A DNA stretch of 64,000 bases from Bradyrhizobium sp. BRP22 (GTDB taxonomy: Bacteria > Pseudomonadota > Alphaproteobacteria > Rhizobiales > Xanthobacteraceae). A program made the position numbers and the translations under genes. The notes under the pieces are model-generated. The model was given only the letters and a program-made list of their open reading frames with translations. It made no database searches and was not told where the DNA came from. Of this stretch, positions 48,306 through 57,928 are shown piece by piece; position 1 is the first letter of the stretch; each line of letters opens with the position of its first letter. Where the stretch lies: the NCBI RefSeq assembly GCF_020194175.1, contig NZ_JADYVX010000031.1, positions 1 to 64,000 of the forward strand, given 5' to 3'.

Positions 48306-49177
48306 TCTGTTAGGAGAATGCAAACATCATCAAGCTGATTATACCAATAAGCATCGTCGGGGTCCGTTTTGGGCGCCATCGTGCTTGCAATCCTCCCCAG
48401 ACCCATCCGTTCGAACAAAATGCCTACCATCTTTGACCCTTCACGGCCGTTTTTGCTGAGGGTAGGAGCAGGTTCAGCTGTTGCCGCGAGCCAATCGATC
48501 GATATGACCAGCGATGCGTCTGATCGTCTGATCGAGTAGGCCCTCGCGCCGCTTCGACAGAGCTCGGGGCCTATAGTCGAAACAATGTCGGAGAGTTGGA
48601 GGGACGCTACATCTGTTTCCGCCCGACATCCGCCAGTCCTGCTGTCGTCAACGCCTACGAGGTGACGATTCGGATGGGACGACAAACGCGCGAGCCTTGT
48701 GTTCGAGGAACGCAACCGGCCCGACAGCAGCCACTCTCAGGTCGGGCAGGTTTACATACCTGACGGTAAACCTTTCATGATCTCGGTGACGGCGGATAAG
48801 GGGCCGTCCGTGTCATTATGCTTGCCCGGCCCGACCAAGCCGGCGTCGCACGTGGATTAATTCTCGCGCTTTCGAATCCGGGTGGTACCCACTTCATTCC
48901 GGCTACTGCTCCGGTCGTGTTACGACGGCTGAACGAGACAGTCCCGCAACTGGGATTTGTGCACCAAGACTCCACTGATTATGCGATGTATGTCAGTCAG
49001 CTAAGCGATGTTTCGCCCGACTTTGCAACCTTTGCTTCCCTCGCGCAGGCTTTGAAGCGAGTGCAGACCTCAGCGGCTTGATCGCAACGTGACACGAGGT
49101 GGATTGTGCCTCGGATTTTGCGAACACCGTGATCGCGCGATCGCACGGGATAGCTCGCTGAGGTCGAAATTTCATAA
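48306..49177. other. Unassigned stretch, about 870 bases
   Basis: A rightward 87-codon frame at 48818-49081 (LNETVPQLGFVHQDSTDYAM, LAQALKRVQ) has protein-like composition, and an upstream piece in another frame (VGQVYIPDGKPFMISVTADK) could belong to it. I do not recognise a family; it may be a decayed gene. Confidence 0.3.
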
Positions 49178-50302
49178 CTAATCGAATAACGTTCTGTCCA
49201 AAGCCGTGCGGATCTTGGTTGCCCTCGACGTCTCGATAGATGCGCTGTATTGGCGGGAGCCTCGCTGGACAGCAAAGGCTTCGAGCCGCCGGGCCAACGA
49301 CTCCGTTTTCGGATCGCGCCTGCTGGTGCTCACATCTTCGTCTCTGATACCAGGTTGGTAGCTGGCGACACCATCGATTACACCGCGCGAGTGGGAGTGC
49401 TTGTAAAAGAGCGCTGGAAGTAACTTTTCCCCGTGAAACAGATTAATTTCGGCGTGTTCCAGCATGGCGTCGGGTGAAGGAATGTAGTCGCTGGAATCTT
49501 CCCCCTCGTCGGCAATCGTTCCATGCCGATGAAGATTGTCATGCCAGTCATCGAAAGTTGACACCTCTTGGTGTGCCGCCAGCGCAAATTGCATGCCAAA
49601 CATCAGGCAATCGGCAGGAGATTTCTGCACGCCAATTCCGATAAAGGCCCACTTCGGCTTCGTTCCCAGCTGCTGTAGCGTCGTCCGTCGCAATCTGGAG
49701 TATGGGGTTATGAAGGTGTAAAGATCGGTCGGCTCCATCACGATGACCGTCGGCGGTGCTGCAGCGCGGGTTCGAACATCAGCAGCAAAGTGGTGCATCT
49801 CGTCGTCCGCCAACCGCACGACCGCGCGCCAAGCACGATCCGATGATCGGTCCGCCAACGCCTCGAGAAACTTGGCGGACGAGTCCATGTGCTTAAGATT
49901 AAGGTCCCGGTAGCGGCTGTTATAGCTGTCCGCTAAGCGATGGAGATTGGCGAGATCGAGGGACAACAATTCCTCGTCGGGCTGCATGCTGGCAGACAGA
50001 TAGCGAGCTACCTGCTGACCGTATTCCATTAGACCGGACGAAGTTCCAGCCTGGCTGGCACGCTCAAGTGTTTGCGTAAGCAACCGGAGCTTCTCGTTAA
50101 CGCGGGCTGGATGAACACGGTGAGATGCGGTTCCGCCACCGGCCTCGCGGGATGGTCCGGGCGAGTGCTGCCATTCAATGCTGGATCGAGGCGGACTCGA
50201 TTGTACGGAATCCAGGTGAGCAGCAAACTCCGCTTCCTGGGCGCTTCCATCATCCTGAGAGTTCTCATGCCGTCCGCTCAGTCGTGAAATGCAGCCGCCC
50301 AT
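49178..50302 (-). CDS. nopJ: NopJ/YopJ-family (C55) type III effector acetyltransferase
   Basis: 374 residues, intact. The YopJ catalytic triad is visible with family spacing: His171 in MHHFAADVR, Glu190 in VIVMEPTD (19 residues later, as in YopJ) and Cys232 in QKSPADCLMFGMQFALAAHQ. YopJ-family effectors acetylate host kinases or other proteins, with inositol hexakisphosphate as cofactor. The N-terminus MGGCIS carries a Gly2 suited to N-myristoylation and a Cys4 suited to palmitoylation, as in plant-targeting HopZ/NopJ proteins, suggesting delivery to the host plasma membrane. A tts box lies about 145 bases upstream. By position and family I call it NopJ; another rhizobial YopJ homologue is possible. 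Confidence 0.85.
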   Translation of the reverse strand: MGGCISRLSGRHENSQDDGSAQEAEFAAHLDSVQSSPPRSSIEWQHSPGPSREAGGGTASHRVHPARVNEKLRLLTQTLERASQAGTSSGLMEYGQQVARYLSASMQPDEELLSLDLANLHRLADSYNSRYRDLNLKHMDSSAKFLEALADRSSDRAWRAVVRLADDEMHHFAADVRTRAAAPPTVIVMEPTDLYTFITPYSRLRRTTLQQLGTKPKWAFIGIGVQKSPADCLMFGMQFALAAHQEVSTFDDWHDNLHRHGTIADEGEDSSDYIPSPDAMLEHAEINLFHGEKLLPALFYKHSHSRGVIDGVASYQPGIRDEDVSTSRRDPKTESLARRLEAFAVQRGSRQYSASIETSRATKIRTALDRTLFD

Positions 50303-50445
50303 ATCTATCTCCTGTCAAAGGGATCACCCGACCAGGTTCGCCACGAGTTCATCCGCAAGGGCTGCTTTGAAGTCGTGATCGCGCTCCTATCGGCTCAGTA
50401 GCTTCGCACGATTTTCGGGTTGGTTAGCTGACATAGCATGATGCG

Positions 50446-50472
50446 CGAGGTCGCTGACGAGAAGCTGACGCC
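50446..50472 (-). promoter_or_regulatory. tts box of the NopJ gene
   Basis: On the minus strand CGTCAGCTTCTCGTCAGC then GACCTC. The first 12 core bases match the tts consensus exactly; three bases of the second half differ (TCAGCG for AAAGCT). Orientation and distance (about 145 bases) to the NopJ start fit. Confidence 0.65.
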
Positions 50473-50603
50473 GCCCTGGGCGTCGAGCGTCTGCGGCGCG
50501 TTTTTGCGCAAAGGTCAAACTATCGCAATCGCGCCAATTGGGTCGCTCGCGCGATAGCGCACATGGCGTTCGCGGTACCCACGTGCCGCGCCGCGAACAG
50601 GGT

Positions 50604-52376
50604 GTGTAGCGCGACAATCTGGGGTTCCTCCGCATATTTGGTGCAGGGCGTGGGATTCACGGACAGTGCGAATGAGGGCATAAGGTCTGAATCGCAGTCG
50701 ACGCCCGTGATTCGCCTTGCTCCACGCCTTCCGCTCGCTGATTTCCCCCGAGCTTTCGATTCTCCAGATCCTCCCCCCGACCGACAGGATGGTGCTCGTG
50801 GCTTGACCGAAGTCAGCGGTCTCGCTCTGTCCCTGTTGCGGCTGCCAGACGGGTCGGGTCCCCAGCCACTCACGAGCGACGCTTAGCCGATCTGCCATGG
50901 CAGGGTCGGGTGGTCGAAATTCGGCTTCACGCGCGACGGTTTCGATGCGCGAATCCGCAATGCCCGCGTCGGATATTTACCGAGCGGCTACCGGCAACGG
51001 TGCGACCGAAAGCAAGACGCACGACCCGCCTCGGCGAGCGCCAACTGGCGATCGGTTTTGCGGTCGGCGGAGAGCCCGGCGCGCGTCTGTCGCACAAACT
51101 GGCCATGCCAGTCAGCGGCGACACCTTGCTCCAAATGATGCACTCGGCTCCCTTGCCGGATTTCGTTGCCCCGACCGTCGGCATCGACGATTGGGCTTGG
51201 CGTCGTGGCCAGCGATATGGAACGATCATCTGCGATTTAGAGCGCAATTGTGGGCTTGATCTGCTTCCCGATCGTAAGGCCGACAGTGTTGCGCGCTGGC
51301 TGAAGCGTTGGCCGGGGATCAAGGTCGTCGCCCGCGATCGTGCCGGACTTTATGCTGATGGCGCACGCTGCGGCGCCCCCGACGCGGTGCAGGTGGCGGA
51401 CCGCTGGCACCTCAACAGTCTGGGTGAGGCCCTGCGCCACGCGGTCGGCCGCTATCGTCACAACGTAGCTGCCGCCGTGCAAATCATGGCGTCCGCGCAA
51501 CGCGCGACGACCGCCAGTTCCACGCCGCCACCCGGCCTTGCACAGTTGCGGGCGGATCGAAAGGCTGCGCGACGCGAACGCTAGGATGAAATCTGTCGCC
51601 TACGCGAGCAAGGTTGGCCGACATCCAGGATCGCCCAACTGCTCGGCGTCGACCGGCGCACTGTTCAGCGCTGGCTGGTCGCTGGTGAACCGGAGCATTC
51701 GCGTCCTCACAGGCCTTCACATCTTCTCGCGCCCTTCGCGGCATGGCTCGAAGCGCGGTGGGTTTCCGGCTGCCAGATCGGCCAGCAGCTTGGCGGGAGC
51801 TTCAGCAACAGGGCTATACTGGAAATCGGGTGACCGTCGCGCGATGGGCCACGAACAGGCGTGCACATGCAGGCGCGGGAGGCGCAGCACAACCGCACGC
51901 GACCTGGAAAGCTCCCACGCGTCGTCGCTGTGCTTGGTATTTGAGCCACAATCTGGATCAGATCGACGCTGAAGCGAGGGCTGTTCCTCGGCCACTTGCT
52001 TGCGCAAGCTCCGGAACTCGCCCCGGCGGCTGAGCTGGCGAGGCGGTTTGTGTCCCTTCTCAGTGGTAGCGACATCGCCGAGCTCGATGAATGGATCACT
52101 CAAGCAGCCAGCAGCGAGCTCAAGAGCTTGGCCAACGGCATCGCGCGCGACATCGATGCGGTCCGAGCCGCAATAACGACCTCCTGGACAATCAGTCCGG
52201 TGGAAGGCCAGATCAGCGGGATCAAAGCCATCAAACGATGTATGGCCGGGCAAGTTACCCACGATTGCGTCGACACGTCCTTCTGCCTGAGAACGACCGA
52301 GCAACCTATCCAACCCCAGTCGCTCAAGCTGCATCAAATATGCGGAAGAACCCCTGATTGTCGCGCTATACCTTGC
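50604..52376 (+). mobile_element. ISL3-family element, decayed
   Basis: Both ends carry the same inverted repeat: GCGACAATCTGGGGTTCC then TCCGCATATTTGGTGCAG on the left (50611 on) and GCGACAATCAGGGGTTCT then TCCGCATATTTGATGCAG read inward on the right. The transposase begins near 50890 (CANPQCPRRIFTERLPATVR zinc-finger-like start, TVGIDDWAWRRGQRYGTIIC with the first Asp, VVARDRAGLYADGA), then after stops and frameshifts at about 51583 and later gives RIAQLLGVDRRTVQRWL, AELARRFVSLLSGSDIAELD and ISPVEGQISGIKAIKR. At least three frame changes make it inactive. Confidence 0.85.
50910..51584 (+). pseudogene. ISL3 transposase, N-terminal open part
   Basis: A 224-codon open frame holding the zinc-binding and first catalytic regions of the ISL3 transposase (RCANPQCPRRIFTERLPATV; GIDDWAWRRGQRYGTIICDL; RWPGIKVVARDRAGLYADGA; AVQVADRWHLNSLGEAL). 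It ends at TAG after RKAARRER, while similarity continues directly afterwards in the same frame (DEICRLREQGW), so this stop is a nonsense mutation. Confidence 0.8.
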
Positions 52377-52503
52377 ATAGTCAAATCTTCTCGCTGTGTG
52401 TTTTGGCTGCACGCGCTCGTTCTTAATAGTGTGTTCTGCAGAGAATGATTTGCCCATGACGATCGCGGCCGCCGGGGTCGACTTGACATGAACTTGTCCA
52501 TTA

Positions 52504-52764
52504 CTAATCGAGCAGCCTGTACGCCGGATCGCGGACCTCCGCTGCCAAATCAGGCGTCGTCTCGATCGCAGCACCGGCGTCGGTAATGATCATCTCGTTC
52601 GCCGCCTCAGCGGCGCCGTGTCTGTCGCGCGCCGCCTTCGCTTCCATCAACTCTTTTAGCTTGCTACAGTACGCCTCCTGCAGCCTGGCAAGCGCACTCC
52701 TTTTGCGGGCATACACTGCTGCCATCGCTCGAAGCTCCGCCTCGATCTGTGAAACTCTTTCCAT
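52504..52764 (-). CDS. Small coiled-coil hypothetical protein
   Basis: 86 residues: SQIEAELRAMAAVYARKRSA, LARLQEAYCSKLKELMEAKA, then ANEMIITDAGAAIETTPDLA. The first half is a charged amphipathic helix that could form a coiled coil. Composition is protein-like and the start is ATG, but I recognise no family. Its place next to effector genes is suggestive only; no tts box was seen upstream. Confidence 0.4.
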   Translation of the reverse strand: MERVSQIEAELRAMAAVYARKRSALARLQEAYCSKLKELMEAKAARDRHGAAEAANEMIITDAGAAIETTPDLAAEVRDPAYRLLD

Positions 52765-53141
52765 GATTTTCCCATGTCGTCTGACGTTGAGGCGCAGCGA
52801 TGCCGCGCAAGGGCGGCATTTTCATCCACCAGCAACGGATGCGCTTCTCCCTGGCTCCTCGAACGCGGCAGGGTACAGCATCAAGGCTGATGTGATTGGT
52901 CTCCGCAAACCGCTGAATACCGATCGTCCTCACCGAGAGGGGGCATGGAGCCTTCCCGTCGATCCACTCGATCTTGGGTGAGTGTCGGTGCGCAGAGGAA
53001 GGGTGGTGACGCCGCCGATTGCGGAGATGACCCGCGTCCTGAACTCCAGCGGAAGGCCGCAAATCTTGAGCAGCAAGTGACCACGCGAGCGGACGCGAAG
53101 CGCTCCTGGCAACGGCAAGAGCCTCAGCACCTGAAACGGCC
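52765..53141. other. No recognisable gene
   Basis: About 380 bases; overlapping frames without assignable similarity. Confidence 0.3.
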
Positions 53142-53534
53142 TCAGAGATTCTCATCACCGTTGCGCCTCCTCGTTCGTAATGCGGCCGCGAATTCTCGCT
53201 CTCGCCAAAGAACGAGATCCTTATCTAGCAAAGCGTGCAGCGTATCCCGGACGCAGGGCGAAATCGAGTTGTCAGTATCGATCACTTGCCGAAAGTTCTG
53301 GAATACGCGATCGATTCTCGCGATCAAATTGCCTGCCGCGATCATTCGCTGCTCAGACACTTGATCGTCCTCCTCCTCGTCAATGGTTGAGAGTGGCATT
53401 CCTGCATTTTTCGGCTTCATGTGACCGCTTGTTGAGAGCTCGAGCACTCGCGGTGCGCCTGGAAGTAAGCCAGGGTCCGGTTGCAATGATGGATGACATC
53501 GCGAGTTGTCCATTTGAATAGACGCAGTTCTCAT
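53142..53534 (-). CDS. Hypothetical protein, 130 residues
   Basis: The C-terminal two thirds (DQVSEQRMIAAGNLIARIDR, VFQNFRQVIDTDNSISPCVR, DTLHALLDKDLVLWREREF) look like a helical protein with an acidic segment (STIDEEEDDQ) before it. The first ~40 residues are less convincing; ATG at residue 39 (MKPKNAGMPL) is an alternative start. No known family. Confidence 0.4.
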   Translation of the reverse strand: MRTASIQMDNSRCHPSLQPDPGLLPGAPRVLELSTSGHMKPKNAGMPLSTIDEEEDDQVSEQRMIAAGNLIARIDRVFQNFRQVIDTDNSISPCVRDTLHALLDKDLVLWREREFAAALRTRRRNGDENL

Positions 53535-53975
53535 TTGAGGAGTTGCGAACTGTGGCTTGACCTATATGTGTTGCCAGCGCCGCTGCGCGCTCTTTCTACG
53601 CGAGCGTTGAGCAGGCGCTATGGGCGGGGCTTTTGTTGGCGTCTCGCTTCGGCGCCTTCACGCGCTTCAGCAGGTCGCGGACATAGCCGCCGAGCATGTC
53701 GCGTCAATTCCGCTCGTGCTAGCGCCGCTCGGCGATGAGCTTGATTGGAACTGATTTGTGGTGCCTCGCGACAATTGCAAGGGTCATCGACGAATGTCCC
53801 GAGCATATCTACGTCCATTCTCTTTTTGAGTCCATCGTTCAGATGCAAATGCAGCCGAAGAGACCCGCGCCTAGAACAATAAGCAGCGTACGCGCGAGTC
53901 TCGCGCGCGACTTGATCCATGCCCAATGCCGGAAGAGTTGCCCGTGATGAGCGCTGAGCAAATAGGCCATCGTCG
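53535..53975. other. No recognisable gene
   Basis: About 440 bases with only short overlapping frames. Confidence 0.3.
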
Positions 53976-54404
53976 TCAATGCTGCAGCCGCGTCCAGATG
54001 AGCTTACGGAGTTCCCGCTCTGCTCGCGCGAAGTTGCCGACATTGAAGCGAGTGCGCCGATACGCAGCGGCCCGCTCCGCTCGTGATGCCATGAGTCCGG
54101 GTCTCTCGCGCTCATACATCTCGTCGCGCGCTTGGCCAACTGCGCCGCGCACAGCAAGTCGGATTTCCGCTTTGATTCGAGGAATTGTGGTTGCGGTGGG
54201 CCGAAAGCTAGTTAGCAGTTGCAGCGCGCGCGCCTTGATCTCCTCGAAATATGGGCTGACGCGCACGTACGGTTCTCCTCGAGCCACGATGAAACTGCAT
54301 TCCATGCTCCTGATAGCCTGGTTAATGGCATCGCTATGGCAATCCGCAGCCGAGGCTAGCTCGCGCCTTTGCGCAGCGCAGCGTCCTTGCAGGCCGGCCG
54401 TTAA
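53976..54404 (-). CDS. Hypothetical protein, about 140 residues
   Basis: From the ATG at about 54410 (MGLTAGLQGRCAAQRRELAS) the frame reads AADCHSDAINQAIRSMECSF, VRVSPYFEEIKARALQLLTS, RIKAEIRLAVRGAVGQARDE and RFNVGNFARAERELRKLIWT. It is helix-rich and basic; the first part resembles a helix-turn-helix in pattern only. No family recognised. The upstream extension of the frame to 54536 is unconvincing. Confidence 0.35.
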   Translation of the reverse strand, partial: LTAGLQGRCAAQRRELASAADCHSDAINQAIRSMECSFIVARGEPYVRVSPYFEEIKARALQLLTSFRPTATTIPRIKAEIRLAVRGAVGQARDEMYERERPGLMASRAERAAAYRRTRFNVGNFARAERELRKLIWTRLQH

Positions 54405-54499
54405 GCCCATTAGGACAGCGCTGTGTCGAGTTGGGCAGCGGGTCCCGCGGACAGATTTATGGGCGCCTGGCGCCCACGAATGCCTCGCCCGAGGGGCTG

Positions 54500-54860
54500 C
54501 TTTATTGGAAAGGGCACACCTGCGGCGATGCGTCATTCAACGCCTGCGCGATATCTGCAATCAGATCAGACGGATGTTCTATGCTGATCGATAGCCGGAT
54601 GGGGAGTCGAGGACGGCTATTTTATGCGAGTATCAGGCGGAGCACCTGAGTGCTTGCGGGTGGGCCAGCAAGTGAGTCGGTGCCGCCCAGGCTCACTACC
54701 AGCTTGAACATTTTCGGCGCGTTCAGAAATTCGAAGGCGGCTGTTTCCAACAATATCGAACGAAACTGCGGAACCTGCCCCGGGCACGATGCTGAGGCGA
54801 ATTCCGCAATTGCCTTTTTGCCGCACCGTAGGCTGCGCTGCGGTCAGCGGACGCACGAAC
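54500..54860 (-). pseudogene. PLP-dependent trans-sulfuration enzyme, C-terminal remnant
   Basis: Leftward pieces VPGAGSAVSFDI, FEFLNAPKMFKLVVSLGGTD and SLAGPPAS, then after a stop EHPSDLIADIAQALNDASPQ, match the last ~110 residues of cystathionine gamma-synthase/methionine gamma-lyase proteins. The N-terminal domain with the PLP Lys is absent. It is a second member of this family in the window besides the intact gene at 25344, but of a different subtype (LGGTDSL). Confidence 0.7.
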
Positions 54861-54863
54861 GGA

Positions 54864-55295
54864 TTAACGCTGTCTCACCAGACTCCATTTCTTGATGACT
54901 GCCTCGCTCATCTGCCGAGCATCCTCAGCGCAGGAGATTTCGTCGACCCTCACCGAGATTTTCTTGCCGATCAGTGCCTTGAGCTGATTTTCATGCTCCG
55001 CGCCGGTTGTGAGGAGCTGAAACGTCACCGGTCCGGTCTCCAGATTGCACAGGGCGTTCGGCTCGGGTAGCCTCCGCGGCGCGGTGATGATTTGGTAGGC
55101 GACCTTCCTGCCATCCTTGGCATCCCGTATACGCAACGCGTAGAGTTCGCCTGACAGAACTTCGCCAGTATTGATTGGCGCGACGGTCTTCAGCCGCGCG
55201 TCCGCGGGCTCCTCCGCGCGAACAGCGGCCCCAGGAAAGCTCGCTAGCAGAACAAATGCGACGGCAAAATCCATGGCGAATCGGCGTTTCGTCAT
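54864..55295 (-). CDS. Periplasmic hypothetical protein with signal peptide
   Basis: 143 residues. ATG 55295 sits 9 bases after GGAAG. The N-terminus MTKRRFAMDFAVAFVLLASF followed by PGAAVRAEE is a classical signal peptide with an A-x-A cleavage site. The mature part (~115 residues) contains two Cys residues that could pair. I do not recognise the family. Appears intact. Confidence 0.65.
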   Translation of the reverse strand: MTKRRFAMDFAVAFVLLASFPGAAVRAEEPADARLKTVAPINTGEVLSGELYALRIRDAKDGRKVAYQIITAPRRLPEPNALCNLETGPVTFQLLTTGAEHENQLKALIGKKISVRVDEISCAEDARQMSEAVIKKWSLVRQR

Positions 55296-55435
55296 TAGTC
55301 AGTCTTCCTTGAGGTGTGCTGGTGAGAAAAGCGTGCGTGGCCGGATCGCGGCAACAGCGTCAGTGCCCGCTGACTGTGCGGCCAGCATCTTAGCGCGCTG
55401 CTACAAACTGTGGTGCCCGAAGTTGGACAGGCGGA

Positions 55436-56470
55436 TCATCTTTGACCAAGTCCACCCATGATCTCGGATTGGATCGCGGTTGCCGTGCATAGGGAAGCAT
55501 CCAACGGCAGATTTCCAAACGCAAGTTGACACAGAAGGTAGTTGGCGCCGGCCTCTTCAAGGTGATTAAGCAGACTTTGTTTCACGGCATCTGGTGTTCC
55601 AACAACACACAATTCACTCTCGATTGCTGCATCGAAGGTCAGCGGCAGGTTTGGTGGTGTCGGGATGGCATTGAGCTCGTAAAGGAATTTGAAGCTCTTG
55701 AGCCACTGTGTGTAAGCAGATGCCGCCAGCGTATAGGCATCGCTGTTGGAACGCGCAATCACGATCATGCGGAGTAAACCGACGAGTGGTGTCTGATCGC
55801 CAGCATCGCCATTCGTCCCGCGATGAGCGCGAAACGCATCAGTAACTATGCGGATAGCAGAGGAGGGGCCCACGCACGCAAGATTTGCGCCATTTGCAGC
55901 GGCCCAGGCTGCGGACTCGGGCCGATTGGTGGCAATCCATAGCGGCGGTTTTGGACGCTGATGAGTGTTTAGCGTCAAAGGAACGCTGTTTAGCTCAAAA
56001 TGATGGCCATGATAGGATAGGGTGCCGCCCTTCATAGCATTGATAAGGATTTCGCTGGCTTCTTGATAGCGGCTCGGTGCTGCGTCAGCGGTGATCCCGA
56101 AGTAGCCCAATTCAAGCGGAAGTGAGCCGCGTCCGATACCCACTTCGAGCCTGCCGCCGCTCAAGTGATCGAGCATACAGATCTCTTCAAACGCGCGCAG
56201 CGGATGATAGAGGTTAAGCAGCATCACCAATGGCCCAAGACGAAGGTGCCGTGTGCGTTGTGCGAGGCTCGACAAGAACAGGTTCGGCGATGGACCCCTC
56301 CCATGCGGCGTACAGTGGTGTTCTGCCACATGGTAGGCATAAAAACCAAGTCGATCGTACGCCTCTGCCAACACGAGGCGATCGGCGTATTGTCGGGCGG
56401 TATCGCGGCCATCCTCGTCGAGGTGATCGAAGATGCCGAAGGCGAACTTTGAAGGAAAGACGTCTTTCAC
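55436..56470 (-). CDS. Luciferase-like (LLM) flavin-dependent monooxygenase
   Basis: 344 residues from a GTG start at 56470, with GGAG 8 bases upstream. The TIM-barrel LLM signature is complete: AEAYDRLGFYAYHVAEHHCT, SLAQRTRHLRLGPLVMLLNL, HPLRAFEEICMLDHLSGGRL, VGIGRGSLPLELGYFGI and VGTPDAVKQSLLNHLEEAGA. Such enzymes use reduced FMN from a separate reductase to oxidise aldehydes, sulfonates, amines or other small molecules. It lies 300 bases downstream of the HisC-type aminotransferase in the same direction and could share its transcript. The substrate is unknown. Intact. Confidence 0.92.
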   Translation of the reverse strand: MKDVFPSKFAFGIFDHLDEDGRDTARQYADRLVLAEAYDRLGFYAYHVAEHHCTPHGRGPSPNLFLSSLAQRTRHLRLGPLVMLLNLYHPLRAFEEICMLDHLSGGRLEVGIGRGSLPLELGYFGITADAAPSRYQEASEILINAMKGGTLSYHGHHFELNSVPLTLNTHQRPKPPLWIATNRPESAAWAAANGANLACVGPSSAIRIVTDAFRAHRGTNGDAGDQTPLVGLLRMIVIARSNSDAYTLAASAYTQWLKSFKFLYELNAIPTPPNLPLTFDAAIESELCVVGTPDAVKQSLLNHLEEAGANYLLCQLAFGNLPLDASLCTATAIQSEIMGGLGQR

Positions 56471-56773
56471 TCGATTATCTCCAGTAGTAGGTGCGAAGGC
56501 AGGAACGTTGGTGCTTCCGGCGCAACGGAGCGGTCAAAGAGCCAGAGCTCTCGTACTGTGGCTGCGCATTTCGTTGTGCTGTGTTGTTAGCCGCAGTAGT
56601 GCGGCGGTGCCGCTGATCATGAGGCAGTTGTCCTTCGAAGCCTCGGTGACCTTGGCAGTTAAGGGATTCATCCGTTGTCGGTTTTCGTCATCAGTCAAAA
56701 GAGATATCGGTGATGCGCCGACAGCACTCATCTATCGGCGGCGCTATCGGCACGCGTGACGTAGCACCAGACA
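56471..56773. other. Spacer between HisC-type and LLM genes
   Basis: About 300 bases, no gene recognised. It is long for a tightly coupled operon, so the LLM gene may have its own promoter. Confidence 0.35.
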
Positions 56774-57892
56774 TTACTGCTGCGCGGCAGGCGATATCTC
56801 CAATTTCGGACAGCCACAAATGTCGCTGACTGCTGCGAGAAACGCGTCCATTTGCGTCGTTGTGCCGAGGCTAACGCGTATACAGTCTTCAAGACCCTTA
56901 TCAGGAAAAAAGGCCACGAGCATCTTTTGCTTTTCCAGAGCGAGCTGCCACCACCTGCCGTCGCGTCCCGCGGGCACGCGAACTAGCAAGAAATTTGCCT
57001 GGGATGGCGTTACAGAGAAGCCAAGTCGCGACAGTGCGCTCGCAACGCGTTCTCTTTCCTGCCTGATGTGCCTGTGGTTCTCTTCGTAGATGGCGCGATG
57101 CGCAAGAATGCTAATGCCGACCGCGTGACCGATCACATTCATGTTGAAGACGTTCTGGATGTTACGAAGCCTCCCGATAACCTCGGGGTGGCCTAGTCCG
57201 AAGCCGACGCGAATGCCAGCGGCGGCATAGCTTTTCGAAAGTGTTCTTAAGATCAGAAGATTCGGGTAGCGGCTAAGGAGGCGCAGGCCACAATCAGGCG
57301 CAAAGTCGACATAGGCCTCGTCCAAAACGATGAGGCGGTCCGATTCTGCCACAAGGCGTTCGATATCTGCGACCGGAATGAACGTTCCGGTCGGATTGTT
57401 CGGATTAGCTAGGAGAACGAACTTGGCGGCTTTTGTGCACCCCAACAGCAATTGCTCTATAGGCAAGGGCTGAGATTCGTCGCATCTGATTTCGAGAAGT
57501 TGCGCCCCTTGCAACATAGCAAGTTTGCGGTTGAAGGAAAAACCTGGAGATAGCATGGCCACGCTGTCCCCCGGGGTAAGAAAGGCTCTGTAGATGAGTC
57601 CCAGAAGCTCAGATGATCCATTGCCGGCAATCACGTGATCCGTCGCAACCCCGTACGCGTTGGCCGCTGCTTCCCGCAAGCTGAGGTTATCATCTTCGGG
57701 ATAAAGATACTGCCGCTCCAGTGCGGCAATTGCACTTTGCCATACGATTGTTGGCAACGGAAAAGGGTTCTCATTCGTGTCTAGCTTCACGTACGTTGCA
57801 TCCGGCGCAGTCCGACCGGACGGCGGAGCATTCAACTGTCTCGCTGTCTGCGAAAGAGAAGACAGCACATTTTGCAATTTTGCATCCAACAT
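56774..57892 (-). CDS. Histidinol-phosphate aminotransferase-type PLP enzyme
   Basis: 372 residues, fold-type I aminotransferase of the HisC group. Visible are KLDTNENPFPLP at the start, IAGNGSSELLGLIYRAFLTP (PLP phosphate site), LANPNNPTGTFIP (ring-stacking loop), IVLDEAYVDFAPD with Asp191, TLSKSYAAAGIRVGFGLGHP with Schiff-base Lys220, and the terminal Arg in DCIRVSLGTTTQMDAFL. ATG 57892 has GGAAG upstream. HisC normally makes histidinol phosphate, but this copy stands outside any his operon, next to an LLM monooxygenase and the nolA-nodD block, so a specialised aminotransferase for phenylalanine/tyrosine-like or secondary-metabolite substrates is possible. Intact. Confidence 0.9.
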   Translation of the reverse strand: MLDAKLQNVLSSLSQTARQLNAPPSGRTAPDATYVKLDTNENPFPLPTIVWQSAIAALERQYLYPEDDNLSLREAAANAYGVATDHVIAGNGSSELLGLIYRAFLTPGDSVAMLSPGFSFNRKLAMLQGAQLLEIRCDESQPLPIEQLLLGCTKAAKFVLLANPNNPTGTFIPVADIERLVAESDRLIVLDEAYVDFAPDCGLRLLSRYPNLLILRTLSKSYAAAGIRVGFGLGHPEVIGRLRNIQNVFNMNVIGHAVGISILAHRAIYEENHRHIRQERERVASALSRLGFSVTPSQANFLLVRVPAGRDGRWWQLALEKQKMLVAFFPDKGLEDCIRVSLGTTTQMDAFLAAVSDICGCPKLEISPAAQQ

Positions 57893-57928
57893 CGTGTTCT
57901 TCCTTTGAACCGCCCTTGGCAGTCGCAG

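Noticed and set aside
48818..49081. 87-codon rightward frame as a gene
   Set aside because: Protein-like composition but no start signal, no family and possible continuation in another frame; kept only as a note in the unassigned stretch.
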